In this document: positions 46,643-59,653 of the stretch, piece after piece | Layout: each line of letters starts with the position of its first letter | Numbering within the stretch: the stretch's first letter is position 1 | NCBI GenBank assembly: GCA_903893805.1 | Contig: CAITNM010000044.1 | Coordinates: 1-64,000, forward strand | Length of the DNA: 64,000 nt | Reading direction: 5' to 3' | Source of the DNA: an uncultured Alphaproteobacteria bacterium | GTDB taxonomy: Bacteria > Pseudomonadota > Alphaproteobacteria > Paracaedibacterales > CAITNM01 | The notes under the pieces: generated by a model | What the model was told of the DNA's origin: nothing | Database searches by the model: none | What the model saw: the letters and a program-made list of their open reading frames with translations, nothing else | Position numbers and translations under genes: made by a program

Positions 46643-47985
46643 TGTTGCAACTGTTCAACACTCTAAGCAAACAAAAAGAAGTTTTCAAACCGCTTGATGT
46701 TAGTAATATTGGCATGTATGTGTGCGGTCCTACGGTCTATGACTTTGCTCATTTAGGCAATGCTAGGCCGGTTGTTGTGTTTGACATGCTGCTTAGAGTG
46801 TTGCAAAAGCAATATATCAAGGTAACGTATGTACGAAACATTACAGATGTTGACGATAAAATAAATGCCGCAGCACAAGCTAATGGCGAAGATATCCGTG
46901 AATTAACAACGCGTACGGCAAAAGCATATCATGAAGACATGAGCGCGTTGAATACGCTGTCTCCAACTCATGAACCTAGGGCTACTGACCATATTGATGA
47001 CATGATTTCAATCATCGAATCATTAATAAATGGTGATTATGCTTACGTTAATGAAGGACATGTGTTATTTCGAGTCCAGAAGTACAAGGATTACGGGCAC
47101 CTTTCAAGACGCAATCAAGATGAGCTACTAGCAGGCGCACGCGTTGAAATTGCTCCGTATAAAGAGAATGCGGGTGACTTCGTGCTATGGAAGCCATCAA
47201 CGCCAGAATTACCTGGTTGGGAAAGCCCATGGGGTCGTGGAAGGCCTGGTTGGCATATCGAATGCTCTGCAATGAGTAAAGCTTTTCTTGGTAATACATT
47301 TGATATCCACGGTGGTGGTATTGACCTTGTTTTCCCTCATCATGAAAATGAAATTGCTCAAAGCTGTTGCGCCCATAGTACTGATCGCATGGCAATGGTG
47401 TGGATGCATAACGGGCACTTGCTTGTTAATGGTGAGAAAATGTCGAAATCTCTTGGGAATTTTTTTACTGTGCGTGATGTTTTGAAAAATTATCCAGGCG
47501 AAGTTATTCGCTTTGCTTTTTTAAGTACGCATTACAGACAACCACTTGATTGGACTGACGAAAGCCCAAAAAATGCAAAAGCAACCCTGGATAGATTTTA
47601 CAAAGCTATTGAATACGCAAAGGGTGAAGGAGAAATTTCTTCAGATGTTATTGCAGCACTGGAAGATGACTTAAACACACCGCTCGTGATTAGTTATTTA
47701 CACGAACTTGCAAATGCAGTGTTTAAATTAACTGGCGACGAACAAATTGTGGTTGCTAATACATTAAAAGCTAGCGGACAATTTTTAGGGTTACTTGCTC
47801 AAGATTCTCAAATTTGGTTTCAAGGCCAATCTGATAATCAAGACATAGACCAACTGGTGACTGCTCGTCATGAAGCTAAGCAAGCAAAGAATTTTGTAGA
47901 AGCAGACAGAATTCGTGCATTGCTTATTAATCAAGGTATTACCCTTGAAGACGGCCCAAATGGAACCATCTGGCGTCGAACTTAA
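46642..47985 (+). CDS. cysS: Cysteinyl-tRNA synthetase
   Basis: A 447-residue class I synthetase. The HIGH motif reads HLGN in CGPTVYDFAHLGNARP, zinc ligands include the Cys of that segment and the HxEC of GWHIECSAM, and KMSKS is intact in KMSKSLGNFF. A DALR-like end follows. It overlaps gapR and trmJ by one base each, so the three form one tight operon. Confidence 0.97.
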   Translation: MLQLFNTLSKQKEVFKPLDVSNIGMYVCGPTVYDFAHLGNARPVVVFDMLLRVLQKQYIKVTYVRNITDVDDKINAAAQANGEDIRELTTRTAKAYHEDMSALNTLSPTHEPRATDHIDDMISIIESLINGDYAYVNEGHVLFRVQKYKDYGHLSRRNQDELLAGARVEIAPYKENAGDFVLWKPSTPELPGWESPWGRGRPGWHIECSAMSKAFLGNTFDIHGGGIDLVFPHHENEIAQSCCAHSTDRMAMVWMHNGHLLVNGEKMSKSLGNFFTVRDVLKNYPGEVIRFAFLSTHYRQPLDWTDESPKNAKATLDRFYKAIEYAKGEGEISSDVIAALEDDLNTPLVISYLHELANAVFKLTGDEQIVVANTLKASGQFLGLLAQDSQIWFQGQSDNQDIDQLVTARHEAKQAKNFVEADRIRALLINQGITLEDGPNGTIWRRT

Positions 47986-48683
47986 TGATCAAACCAATTA
48001 TTCTTTTGCATCAAGTGCAGCTTGCTGAAAACTTAGGCGCTGTTGCGCGAGCAATGGGAAACTTTGGAATAAAGCAGTTGCGGCTTATTCAGCCAAAATG
48101 TGACCCAGATGATAGTAAAGCAATTGCTATGGCAGTTGGCAATGAACGTGTATTGGAAGAAGCAAGCATTTATCAAAGCTTAGAGCATGCCGTTGGGGAC
48201 TTAGAGATAGTTTTTGCAACCACAGCAGCGGAGCGTGAATTAATTAAAGAATATCATACTCCAAAAACGGCAGTGCCATTAATGAATGGAAAAAAGGTTG
48301 GGTTACTATTTGGGCCTGAACGTACTGGCCTTAGTAATGAAGATTTGTCTGTAGCAACGCACATTATTACTATTCCTGTTGACCCTGATTTTTCATCATT
48401 AAACATTGCCCAGGCTGTTGTGGTTATTTTATATGAATGGTATCAGTCTCACACAGCACAAGAATCATGGCTACATATGGGCAATACAAAACCAGTTAAT
48501 CAAAAAGAGCTTCATCATTTTTTTCAGTCTTTAGAAACAGAACTTGATTTGGTAAATTTCTGGAGGGTTCCCCATAAAAAAGAAAAGATGTGGCAAAATA
48601 TTAGGGCTGCATTTTTAAGAATGCAGCCCACAGAGCAAGAGATTCGCACCTTGTATGGTGCAATTCAAGCTATAAAGAAGTAA
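47985..48683 (+). CDS. trmJ: TrmJ/SpoU-family RNA 2'-O-methyltransferase
   Basis: A 232-residue SPOUT-fold protein. It starts IILLHQVQLAENLGAVARAMGNFGIKQLRL, with the NLG and ARA motif, and contains GLLFGPERTGLSNEDL and the knot segment IPVDPDFSSLNIAQAVVVILYEW. Such proteins methylate tRNA position 32 (TrmJ) or related ribose sites. The C-terminal extension is characteristic of TrmJ. A ten-pair hairpin lies within its last codons at 48604-48629. Confidence 0.88.
   Translation: MIKPIILLHQVQLAENLGAVARAMGNFGIKQLRLIQPKCDPDDSKAIAMAVGNERVLEEASIYQSLEHAVGDLEIVFATTAAERELIKEYHTPKTAVPLMNGKKVGLLFGPERTGLSNEDLSVATHIITIPVDPDFSSLNIAQAVVVILYEWYQSHTAQESWLHMGNTKPVNQKELHHFFQSLETELDLVNFWRVPHKKEKMWQNIRAAFLRMQPTEQEIRTLYGAIQAIKK
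48604..48629 (-). terminator. Long stem inside the trmJ 3' end, possible terminator for the cache gene
   Basis: GGGCTGCATT pairs with AATGCAGCCC, ten perfect pairs around a six-base loop. On the minus strand it is followed by TAATATTTTG, a weak T-rich tract, 55 bases beyond the stop of the cache gene. On the plus strand no T tract follows and the region is coding. A minus-strand terminator is the simplest reading. Confidence 0.45.
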
Positions 48684-49277
48684 TTATCCAGCTACAGCGA
48701 TTTTTGCTCCGACTGTACATAGGAATTTCTTTTTTGCTTGAAAGTTAGTAAATGCATTTCTTCCAGCTGCTGCTACAATTCTGCCTTCTGAAATACTTTT
48801 TCCATCAACAATCGGACCATCAGCTTTTGGTTGGTCTGTATAGGTAAAAGTGGCTGTTTCTCCGCCACTCTTTCTAATTTCTGCAATAGCTTTGTCTCTA
48901 ACAATCTCACCTGTATTTGTTTTAAAGTCTGCTACAGGTTTGCCAAGTAAAGTAGGATCAGTTGAAGCAACAACTGTGTCGCTTCCTTCTTCATAGCACA
49001 TGATGCGCATTTTTTGTGCTGCAGCTTCTCTAACTGTGGCTTGCAAAGGCAATTCACGGTCAGTTGTTTGTGTTTCTCCACTTATTATTTTAAATAGCTC
49101 TTCTGGTCCACTTACTTTAGCACTTACTAGTCCATCGACAATTTTATCCATGTCACTTGCTTGTGTAGCATTTACTGCCAAAGCTGGAGATGCTGCTTTG
49201 TTACTGTCAGTAGTGTGCTCAGCACTCACTGTTGTAAGGGATAGGGCTAGGTTGATTAACAAAAATTTTAATTTCAT
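48684..49277 (-). CDS. Secreted single-cache domain protein
   Basis: A 197-residue protein with a signal peptide (MKLKFLLINLALSLTTVSA). The body resembles an sCache_2 sensor fold: MRIMCYEEGSDTVVASTDPTLLGKPVADFKTNTGE, later ATFTYTDQPKADG, and an end KKKFLCTVGAKIAV. Cache domains normally bind small ligands in the periplasmic part of chemoreceptors or kinases; here the domain stands alone with no membrane-anchored signalling part. GGAG lies 7 bases before the ATG. It converges with trmJ with no spacer. The function is inferred only. Confidence 0.65.
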   Translation of the reverse strand: MKLKFLLINLALSLTTVSAEHTTDSNKAASPALAVNATQASDMDKIVDGLVSAKVSGPEELFKIISGETQTTDRELPLQATVREAAAQKMRIMCYEEGSDTVVASTDPTLLGKPVADFKTNTGEIVRDKAIAEIRKSGGETATFTYTDQPKADGPIVDGKSISEGRIVAAAGRNAFTNFQAKKKFLCTVGAKIAVAG

Positions 49278-49402
49278 AATGAATAACTCCGAGTTCAGAT
49301 TTTCGTTTATTCTAACAACTTTTTTTAAAATTTTTCTATTTTTTATTGTTTGCCTTAGATATAAGAAAAGCGCTGTTGCAAAAAAACACTTGAATTATAC
49401 GC

Positions 49403-51382
49403 CTAACCGAAGTCATTCATTAATTCATCTACAGCATCTTTTTTAAGAGATTCTTTTTGACCTTTTGCAGGAGCTTCTATTTTAGTTTTTAGCCCAGGTA
49501 TTTTCTTAGGCGGTTGATTAGGTCCATTGTAAATTTCAGGACCGCGGTAAAAAGCTGCTGTTACTAGTGCGGGTAAATTTGCACCAGAGGATTCGTTTGC
49601 CATACGTTTGTTTTTGTCATTTCCTGTCCAAACTCCAACCACTAAATTCTGAAAGCCAATATCGTTTTCCAAAGGTTCACGCATACTAAAAAACCAAGCG
49701 TCAATGTTTCCACTACGGTCGCCATTAGTACCAGTTTTACCCATTACAGTCGGTGAAACATTGGCTCTATAGCCACTGCGACCGTCAACCACTGCTCTAA
49801 GCAATGCGCGCATTTTAGCAAGCGGCTCTGGTTTAATAATTGTTTGAGTTTGCTGCTCTTCCCGCCTGTAAAGAATATTACCTTCTTTATCTCGAATTTC
49901 TAAAATTCCATAAGGCCAAACAGCACGTCCCTGATTTGCATAAGTTGCAAATGCCGAAGTCAAATCAAGCAATGTAGTTTCAATTGCACCTAATGATAAG
50001 GAAAGATGCTCTTCCATGGGGCTAGTAATACCTAAACGATGCGCTGCTTCAATAACTTTTCGAGGCGTAACCTTTTCCATTAACCGAATTGGCACACTGT
50101 TAATAGAACGAGAGAATGCCTCGATGATGCTAACTTCCCCTCTGGTTTTCCAAGTAAAATTGCTTGGACGCCATGTGCCGTTTATATACGGGCTATCATC
50201 AATCATGTCATCTGGGCTCATGCCGTATTCCATTGCTGCTAGGAAAATGAACATTTTAAAGGCAGAGCCTGGTTGACGAGAAGCTTGGGTGCGATTGAAT
50301 TGGCTTTTTTTATAATCTACCCCGCCAATCATAGCGCGTACTGCTCCGTCTGGACTCATCGCTAGTAAAGCAAGTTGTGATGTCTTAAGTTTTGCACCCA
50401 TGTCATTTATGTAGTCAATGCAAACATGGTCGGCATGACGTTGCATAGCTGGGTCTAGGGTGGTGACCACAATTAAATCACGGTCCATCCCATTAACAAA
50501 ATTAGGAATAAGTTCCATTACCCAATCGCAAAAATACTTAAAGCTGCTTTCTTGCTTATTGCTTGTCAGAACGTGTATGCCTTCATCAAAGTATGTTTGC
50601 GCATCCTTAATAAATCCTGCTTCTTGCATAAGCTGCAATACTGTTTTTGCGCGCTCTTTAGCCTTTTCAGGATTGGACGATGGAGAATAACGAGAAGGGG
50701 CTTTAAGTAACCCAGCAATCACCGCTGCTTCGAACACAGTAAGTTCGCGTGATGATTTATTAAAGTACCGCTGAGCAGCTGCTTCAATGCCAAAAGTTCC
50801 AGCACCGAGATAAACACGGTTTAGGTACATTGTCAAAATATCGTCTTTTGTGAACTTCCATTCAAGCCAAACTGACAGGAAAACTTCGAGAATCTTCCGT
50901 TTAAATGAACGGTCATTTACGGAAAAAGAGCCTTCAGTAAATAGTAAATTCTTTGCTAGCTGTTGAGTTAAAGTGGATCCACCTTGAACCACACGATTCG
51001 CACGATAATTTTCGTAAGCTGCTCGTGCAAGGCCGATAATATCAACACCAAAGTGATAGTAGAAGCGTCGGTCTTCCACAGCCATAAGTGCTTGTGGAAC
51101 ATGTTTTGGCAAATCTTGTACGCGAACCATTTCATCAAACACATCGCCATAGGTATTAATCACTGTGCCATCAAGGGTCTGAATAGTGATGCTTGGAGTG
51201 CGTACGTTAGTTTGAAGGCGATTTAGATCGGGCAGGTCTTGCACAAACCACAAAAGGATCAATCCAAGTAGAATTGATCCCCAAATACTCGCTAGCAAGC
51301 AAAAACGTCCAAGAAGACCTAATAGTGATCTTTTTGTTTTGCTTGATTTAACTTTTGGTTTTTGGTGCTTCTTAATAGCCAC
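49403..51382 (-). CDS. mrcA: Penicillin-binding protein 1A
   Basis: A 659-residue bifunctional peptidoglycan synthase. One helix at residues 20-45 anchors it. The GT51 domain has EDRRFYYHFGVD and GGSTLTQQLAKNL. The transpeptidase domain has SxxK as SAFK (RQPGSAFKM), SxN as SRSINS, and KTGTNG. The C-terminal tail is charged. It lies 9 bases after gyrB. Confidence 0.95.
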   Translation of the reverse strand: MAIKKHQKPKVKSSKTKRSLLGLLGRFCLLASIWGSILLGLILLWFVQDLPDLNRLQTNVRTPSITIQTLDGTVINTYGDVFDEMVRVQDLPKHVPQALMAVEDRRFYYHFGVDIIGLARAAYENYRANRVVQGGSTLTQQLAKNLLFTEGSFSVNDRSFKRKILEVFLSVWLEWKFTKDDILTMYLNRVYLGAGTFGIEAAAQRYFNKSSRELTVFEAAVIAGLLKAPSRYSPSSNPEKAKERAKTVLQLMQEAGFIKDAQTYFDEGIHVLTSNKQESSFKYFCDWVMELIPNFVNGMDRDLIVVTTLDPAMQRHADHVCIDYINDMGAKLKTSQLALLAMSPDGAVRAMIGGVDYKKSQFNRTQASRQPGSAFKMFIFLAAMEYGMSPDDMIDDSPYINGTWRPSNFTWKTRGEVSIIEAFSRSINSVPIRLMEKVTPRKVIEAAHRLGITSPMEEHLSLSLGAIETTLLDLTSAFATYANQGRAVWPYGILEIRDKEGNILYRREEQQTQTIIKPEPLAKMRALLRAVVDGRSGYRANVSPTVMGKTGTNGDRSGNIDAWFFSMREPLENDIGFQNLVVGVWTGNDKNKRMANESSGANLPALVTAAFYRGPEIYNGPNQPPKKIPGLKTKIEAPAKGQKESLKKDAVDELMNDFG

Positions 51383-51391
51383 GACATGAAC

Positions 51392-54891
<3,500 letters not shown>

Positions 54892-54968
54892 GGGTTATAT
54901 AGCTATTAAACGTGTGATCATCCTATAGCCTGTTGAAAAACTCGGCAAGGTAGCACTTTTAGCTTTGT

Positions 54969-56213
54969 TTAAGCAATATCCTTTAATTGAAGAAGTATGT
55001 GGCGTTTCTTGATATCCAAAAAGCCAGGCACCCTTTTTTCTATCGCTTGATCTAGAAGTTTTTTATAAAGTTCTTGATTTTTAATATGATAGAGTGTTGC
55101 AGAACCTTCATTACATGCTTGTTTGAATTCGTCAGCGTAATAAATGTTGTAGTTTGCAAGTGTTGCAAACGATACTTGATCGCAAGGTATATACTGTAGG
55201 GTTGAAATAAATCCAGCGATACTTCCATCATGCTTAAAGATATCACCATTTGGAGTTTTTATTTTTTGTATTCCGTAACAATAGTATGTTGATGGATCTT
55301 CAGGATCTATTTGTACGTGTTCAGTCAGCATGAGAGCTGTAGCTTCGGCAGGTAGAACTTGATTGTTGTGAAGATGGTGGTTCCATATAAGCAAATCTGA
55401 CACTGTTGAGACCATACCTCCTGCTCCACATAAAAGTGCATTTCTTGCATAATTTTTTGTTTCAACAAGCGGTTGCTTGATATAGGTATAACCTCTGGAA
55501 ATGTTTGGGTATTGCCCCGAGGCTTTCATTGTTCTGCACGTGCCACTTTCTGGTAAGAGGGTGTTTTTCATACCGAAAGGTATAAAGAAATACTCATTCA
55601 AGTAAGCGCTTAAACTTTTTCCAGATAGTCGGGTAATTATTTGGCTTAGTAAGAAATAGCTAGAAAAGCAGTATTGATAATTTGTTCCAGGTGCAAAAAG
55701 AAGAGGCTTACTTTTAAAAGAGGCAGCGACTTCGGCAGGGGTTAAAGTTATTTCTTCATTTGGTTGAAAATTAGGTGCAGGAAGGCCCGATGTATGAGTT
55801 AACATATGATGTAGCGTGACTTCCTTTGCCCATTGAGGCATTAGTCCACCCCATATGGGGTCAGATGCTGGTAGATAGTGCGCAAGTGGTGCATGTAGGG
55901 CACTTTTTAATGATTCAATAGACGGATTTTGCTGCCATAAAACGTGTAAAAGTGCGGCAGCTGTGAATTGCTTGGTGATAGATGCAATGAAAAATTGCGT
56001 ATCTTTTGTGCATGGCTGATTATTTGTATGATCTGCTATTCCAAAGCCATTGGCATAAATTGTGGTATTGTTTTTTGCAACAGCAATTGCTCCATTTAAC
56101 ATATGTGATTTTTGAAACTGTTGAATTTTACTAGTTATCGTTTCGCTAGAAATTGTTGAAATTTCAGTGGCCATTAAAGATCCAATCATGAAGAAAAATG
56201 TACATAAAAACAT
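54969..56213 (-). CDS. Exported serine hydrolase (beta-lactamase class C/PBP4* family)
   Basis: A 414-residue protein with an N-terminal signal peptide. The nucleophile motif SxxK is SITK in FIASITKQFTAAAL near residue 78, and the third motif is HDG in KHDGSIAGF in the place of the usual HTG. The YxN motif is unusual: YCF in YQYCFSSYFLL, with Phe where Asn is expected. HMLTHTSGLPAPNF matches the family. It probably acts on peptidoglycan peptides or a D-amino acid compound rather than antibiotics. It may be less active because of the changed second motif. Confidence 0.82.
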   Translation of the reverse strand: MFLCTFFFMIGSLMATEISTISSETITSKIQQFQKSHMLNGAIAVAKNNTTIYANGFGIADHTNNQPCTKDTQFFIASITKQFTAAALLHVLWQQNPSIESLKSALHAPLAHYLPASDPIWGGLMPQWAKEVTLHHMLTHTSGLPAPNFQPNEEITLTPAEVAASFKSKPLLFAPGTNYQYCFSSYFLLSQIITRLSGKSLSAYLNEYFFIPFGMKNTLLPESGTCRTMKASGQYPNISRGYTYIKQPLVETKNYARNALLCGAGGMVSTVSDLLIWNHHLHNNQVLPAEATALMLTEHVQIDPEDPSTYYCYGIQKIKTPNGDIFKHDGSIAGFISTLQYIPCDQVSFATLANYNIYYADEFKQACNEGSATLYHIKNQELYKKLLDQAIEKRVPGFLDIKKRHILLQLKDIA

Positions 56214-56254
56214 GGATATAACCTAATATAAACTTGTTGAGAGAGTAAATGAAT

Positions 56255-59200
56255 CTAACCTAAATGTAAAATCCCCTGAATTTGCTTCAATACTGCAAAG
56301 CAAAATTTCAAACGAAGATCAGTGTTTAGGCCATCTCGTAGAAAGCTAATTTTCTGATCTGGGCGTAACTTAACATCAGCTAATTTACGCGCTTCATGTG
56401 AACCAATATACGCTAACAACGCCTCTGGTTTTGCAAATTCATTTTTGTAAAAAGCAATAACAATGCCTTTTGGTCCAGCATCAATTTTTTCAATGTTTAA
56501 ATGTTTGCATGCAATTTTAAGTTCTATAACTTTTAGCAGGTTTTCACATTCATTAGGAATTTTGCCAAAACGGTCTATCAGTTCGCCAGCGAATGCGTGC
56601 ACTTCATTGACTGATTCTAATGTTGCTAGTCGTCTATATAAGCTTAAACGCAAGCCTAGATCAGCAACATATGTCTCGGGTATAAGCAAAGAAAGCCCCA
56701 AGTTCAGCTGAGGAATCCAATCAGTTGTTTGCACAACTGTGTGTTCCTGTTCTGCACGAACTTGTAAAATGGCTTCGTGTAATAGAGTTTGGTACAGTTC
56801 AACGCCAACTTCTTTTATGTGGCCCGATTGTTCTTCGCCAACAAGATTGCCGGCACCACGAATGTCCATATCATAGCTTGCCAGTTTAAACCCTGCACCT
56901 AGTTGATCAAGGCTTTGCATAACCTCTAATCGTTTTTTTGCTGTGTCACTGATGATTATATCAGGGGGCAGGGTGAGATAAGCGTAAGACTGAATTTTTG
57001 TACGGCCCACACGCCCACGTAATTGGTAAAGTTGCGCTAACCCAAAGCGATCGGCGCGGTGAATAATAATGGTATTTACCCAAGGCATATCAATGCCAGA
57101 TTCTATGATATTGGTGGCCAATAGTACTTCGTATTTTCTATCGCAAAAATCAGAAATAATGTCTTCTAGTTCTGTTGCTGGTAATTGACCATGGGCAGTG
57201 GCAACACGAAAATCAGGTAGTAACGTTTCAAGAATTTCTTTTGATTTTTTAAGATCTTCAATGCGGGGTACCACGAAGAAACTCTGTCCACCACGATGAT
57301 ATTCACGCATCAATGCTTCTTTTATGACCACTCCATCAAATGGCATGGTAAAGGTGCGAATACTCAAACGGTCAATCGGCGGGGTGGCAATTAGACTGAG
57401 TTCACGAACACCAGTTAGTGCTAACTGCAATGTGCGGGGAATTGGTGTTGCTGTTAGGGTGAGAATATGAACATTTGGTTTTAGCTTTTTTAATTTTTCT
57501 TTTTGCTTAACACCGAAATGTTGTTCTTCATCAATAATAAGTAGTCCTAAGTCATGAAATTTTGTCTTGTCAGATAACACCGCATGGGTGGCAATTACAA
57601 TTTTTGCATCACCATTGGTAATTTCAGCATGGGTGCGTTTCGCATCGGCTGCTTTAACTAGACGTGACAGTTGAACAACACGAATACCAAAGCCATGAAA
57701 GCGACTGGAAAAATTCTGAAAGTGCTGACGACACAATAATGTAGTTGGCGCAACAATCACGACTTGTTTTCCAGATGCTGCAACAGCAAAAGCAGCGCGT
57801 AGAGCAATTTCAGTTTTGCCAAAACCAACATCTCCGCATACCAACCTATCCATAGGTTTACCCGATGCTAAATCACCAAGCACTTCTTCAATGGCTCGAA
57901 GCTGATCATCAGTTTCAGGGTAGGGGAAGCGTGAGCAAAATTCATCGTAAACTTTGGGAGTTAAGAAGGTTTCTCCTTCTTGCAGTGATCTTTCAGCTGC
58001 TAATTTAATTAAGTAGTCAGCAATGATCAATAAACGTTTTTTGACTCGTGCTTTCCTGTTTTGCCAATTCGCAGTGCCTAAACGGTCTAGTTCAACCACC
58101 ATATCATCGGAACCATAGCGGCTTAAAAGCTCAAGGTTTTCAACTGGCAGGAACAGCTTGTTCTTATCTGCATATTCTAACAGCAAACAATCATGGGGGT
58201 GGTCTGCGACATCTACAGTTTGTAACCCTTGATACTTTGCGACACCATGTTCACGATGCACGACATAATCACCTAAATTTAATTCACTTAGGTCTTTAAA
58301 TATGTTTGCATTTTTGCGCGCTTTTTGAATTTTACGTGAAATACGTTCGCCCAAAATATCTTGTTCGGTAAGAATTATTTGGTCATGGGTTACAAACCCT
58401 TCATCTAAGGGAAAAGTTAAAGAATAAATAGGTTTTTTTGAAGCATTTACTGGCGGCCATTCTGTCAGTGGCAGAATCTGCATGCTTCCATGTTCTTTTA
58501 ACATTGCCTCAAGGCGAGAACGTGCACCATCAGTTTGGGCAACAACGATCAATTGCTTATCAGGGTGCGTATTTTTTAAAGCGAACACATGCTCAAACAA
58601 TTGTCCTTGCTGCCTTGATTGTTCAAAACTAGGGGCAGGGTTAATCGGTAATTGTGTTGCGCCTTCCGTATGAAACGGGGAAATTATCACATGATTTTTT
58701 TGTGTGAAAGTATTCCAAGTGTTTTTATTCCAATAGACTATTTCAGGTGGCATTGGCTGGTATGTGTGATCTCCAAAAACAGGTGATACGCGCGCCTGAT
58801 AATATTCATGAATTAAGGTGTGATGCTCTGAAAAAGTTTGAGATGCATCAAATTCTAAAATGGTTTTTTCAGGAGTTATGTAATCAATTAATGTTTCTGT
58901 ATTTTCAAAATACAAAGGAAGCCAATGTTCATAACCTGCGTACAAATGGCCTTGGCTAATGTGTTGATATAAGGAATTTTGACTATAGTTTTCAGGAAAC
59001 TGTAATCTGTATTTTTCTTTGAAAAATTGAATGGCTTGTGCTGTTAATGTAATTTCTCGTGCTGGCTTAATAAGAATTTCATTTAGTTCATTCAATGTTG
59101 ATTGGTTCGCTGCATCAAACTGACGGATGCGTTCAACATCATCTCCAAAAAAATCTATCCGGTACGGATTTTCATGACCTATTGGGAAAAAATCGATAAT

Positions 59201-59653
59201 ATCGCCACGTACTGCATAATCACCAGGTTCATATACAACACCAACGCGATTAAACCCTTTTTCAACTAAATACGAATTAAGTTTTGAAAATGAATAAGTC
59301 TGACCTTTTTTTAAAGTTAATGATTCTCCTAAAAAGCTTAAGCGCGGAGGCAGATATTGAGTTAATGCAGTAACGGATGTTACTAAAATTTGTTTCGGTT
59401 CTTCAGCTAAGGTGGTCAGTGCTTGAACTCGTTGACTAATGCAGTCTAGCGACGGAGAGACTCGGTCATAGGGTAAGCAGTCCCAAGCGGGAAATGCTAG
59501 TATTTCACGCTTTAACAATCGTTCAAGCTGAGCTGTAAACTGGGAAATGTCATTATCGCGGCTTAGTACAATAAGTGCGGATTTTGTTTTTTCAAGAAGC
59601 CCCGCTACGGCAAAAGCACGATAACTTTTAATAACCTGAGATAGAGTTTCCAT
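56255..59653 (-). CDS. mfd: Transcription-repair coupling factor Mfd
   Basis: A 1132-residue ATPase that removes stalled RNA polymerase and recruits UvrA. The N-terminal UvrB-like region is followed by the CarD-like RNA polymerase interaction domain (LGDYVVHREHGVAKYQGL, near residue 465), and the RecG-type translocase with Walker A GDVGFGKTE near residue 615 and Walker B DEEQHFG. The TRG motif region is LRGRVGRTKIQSYAYL. The end TRCF domain is present. It lies immediately before the second murJ gene. Confidence 0.97.
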   Translation of the reverse strand: METLSQVIKSYRAFAVAGLLEKTKSALIVLSRDNDISQFTAQLERLLKREILAFPAWDCLPYDRVSPSLDCISQRVQALTTLAEEPKQILVTSVTALTQYLPPRLSFLGESLTLKKGQTYSFSKLNSYLVEKGFNRVGVVYEPGDYAVRGDIIDFFPIGHENPYRIDFFGDDVERIRQFDAANQSTLNELNEILIKPAREITLTAQAIQFFKEKYRLQFPENYSQNSLYQHISQGHLYAGYEHWLPLYFENTETLIDYITPEKTILEFDASQTFSEHHTLIHEYYQARVSPVFGDHTYQPMPPEIVYWNKNTWNTFTQKNHVIISPFHTEGATQLPINPAPSFEQSRQQGQLFEHVFALKNTHPDKQLIVVAQTDGARSRLEAMLKEHGSMQILPLTEWPPVNASKKPIYSLTFPLDEGFVTHDQIILTEQDILGERISRKIQKARKNANIFKDLSELNLGDYVVHREHGVAKYQGLQTVDVADHPHDCLLLEYADKNKLFLPVENLELLSRYGSDDMVVELDRLGTANWQNRKARVKKRLLIIADYLIKLAAERSLQEGETFLTPKVYDEFCSRFPYPETDDQLRAIEEVLGDLASGKPMDRLVCGDVGFGKTEIALRAAFAVAASGKQVVIVAPTTLLCRQHFQNFSSRFHGFGIRVVQLSRLVKAADAKRTHAEITNGDAKIVIATHAVLSDKTKFHDLGLLIIDEEQHFGVKQKEKLKKLKPNVHILTLTATPIPRTLQLALTGVRELSLIATPPIDRLSIRTFTMPFDGVVIKEALMREYHRGGQSFFVVPRIEDLKKSKEILETLLPDFRVATAHGQLPATELEDIISDFCDRKYEVLLATNIIESGIDMPWVNTIIIHRADRFGLAQLYQLRGRVGRTKIQSYAYLTLPPDIIISDTAKKRLEVMQSLDQLGAGFKLASYDMDIRGAGNLVGEEQSGHIKEVGVELYQTLLHEAILQVRAEQEHTVVQTTDWIPQLNLGLSLLIPETYVADLGLRLSLYRRLATLESVNEVHAFAGELIDRFGKIPNECENLLKVIELKIACKHLNIEKIDAGPKGIVIAFYKNEFAKPEALLAYIGSHEARKLADVKLRPDQKISFLRDGLNTDLRLKFCFAVLKQIQGILHLG

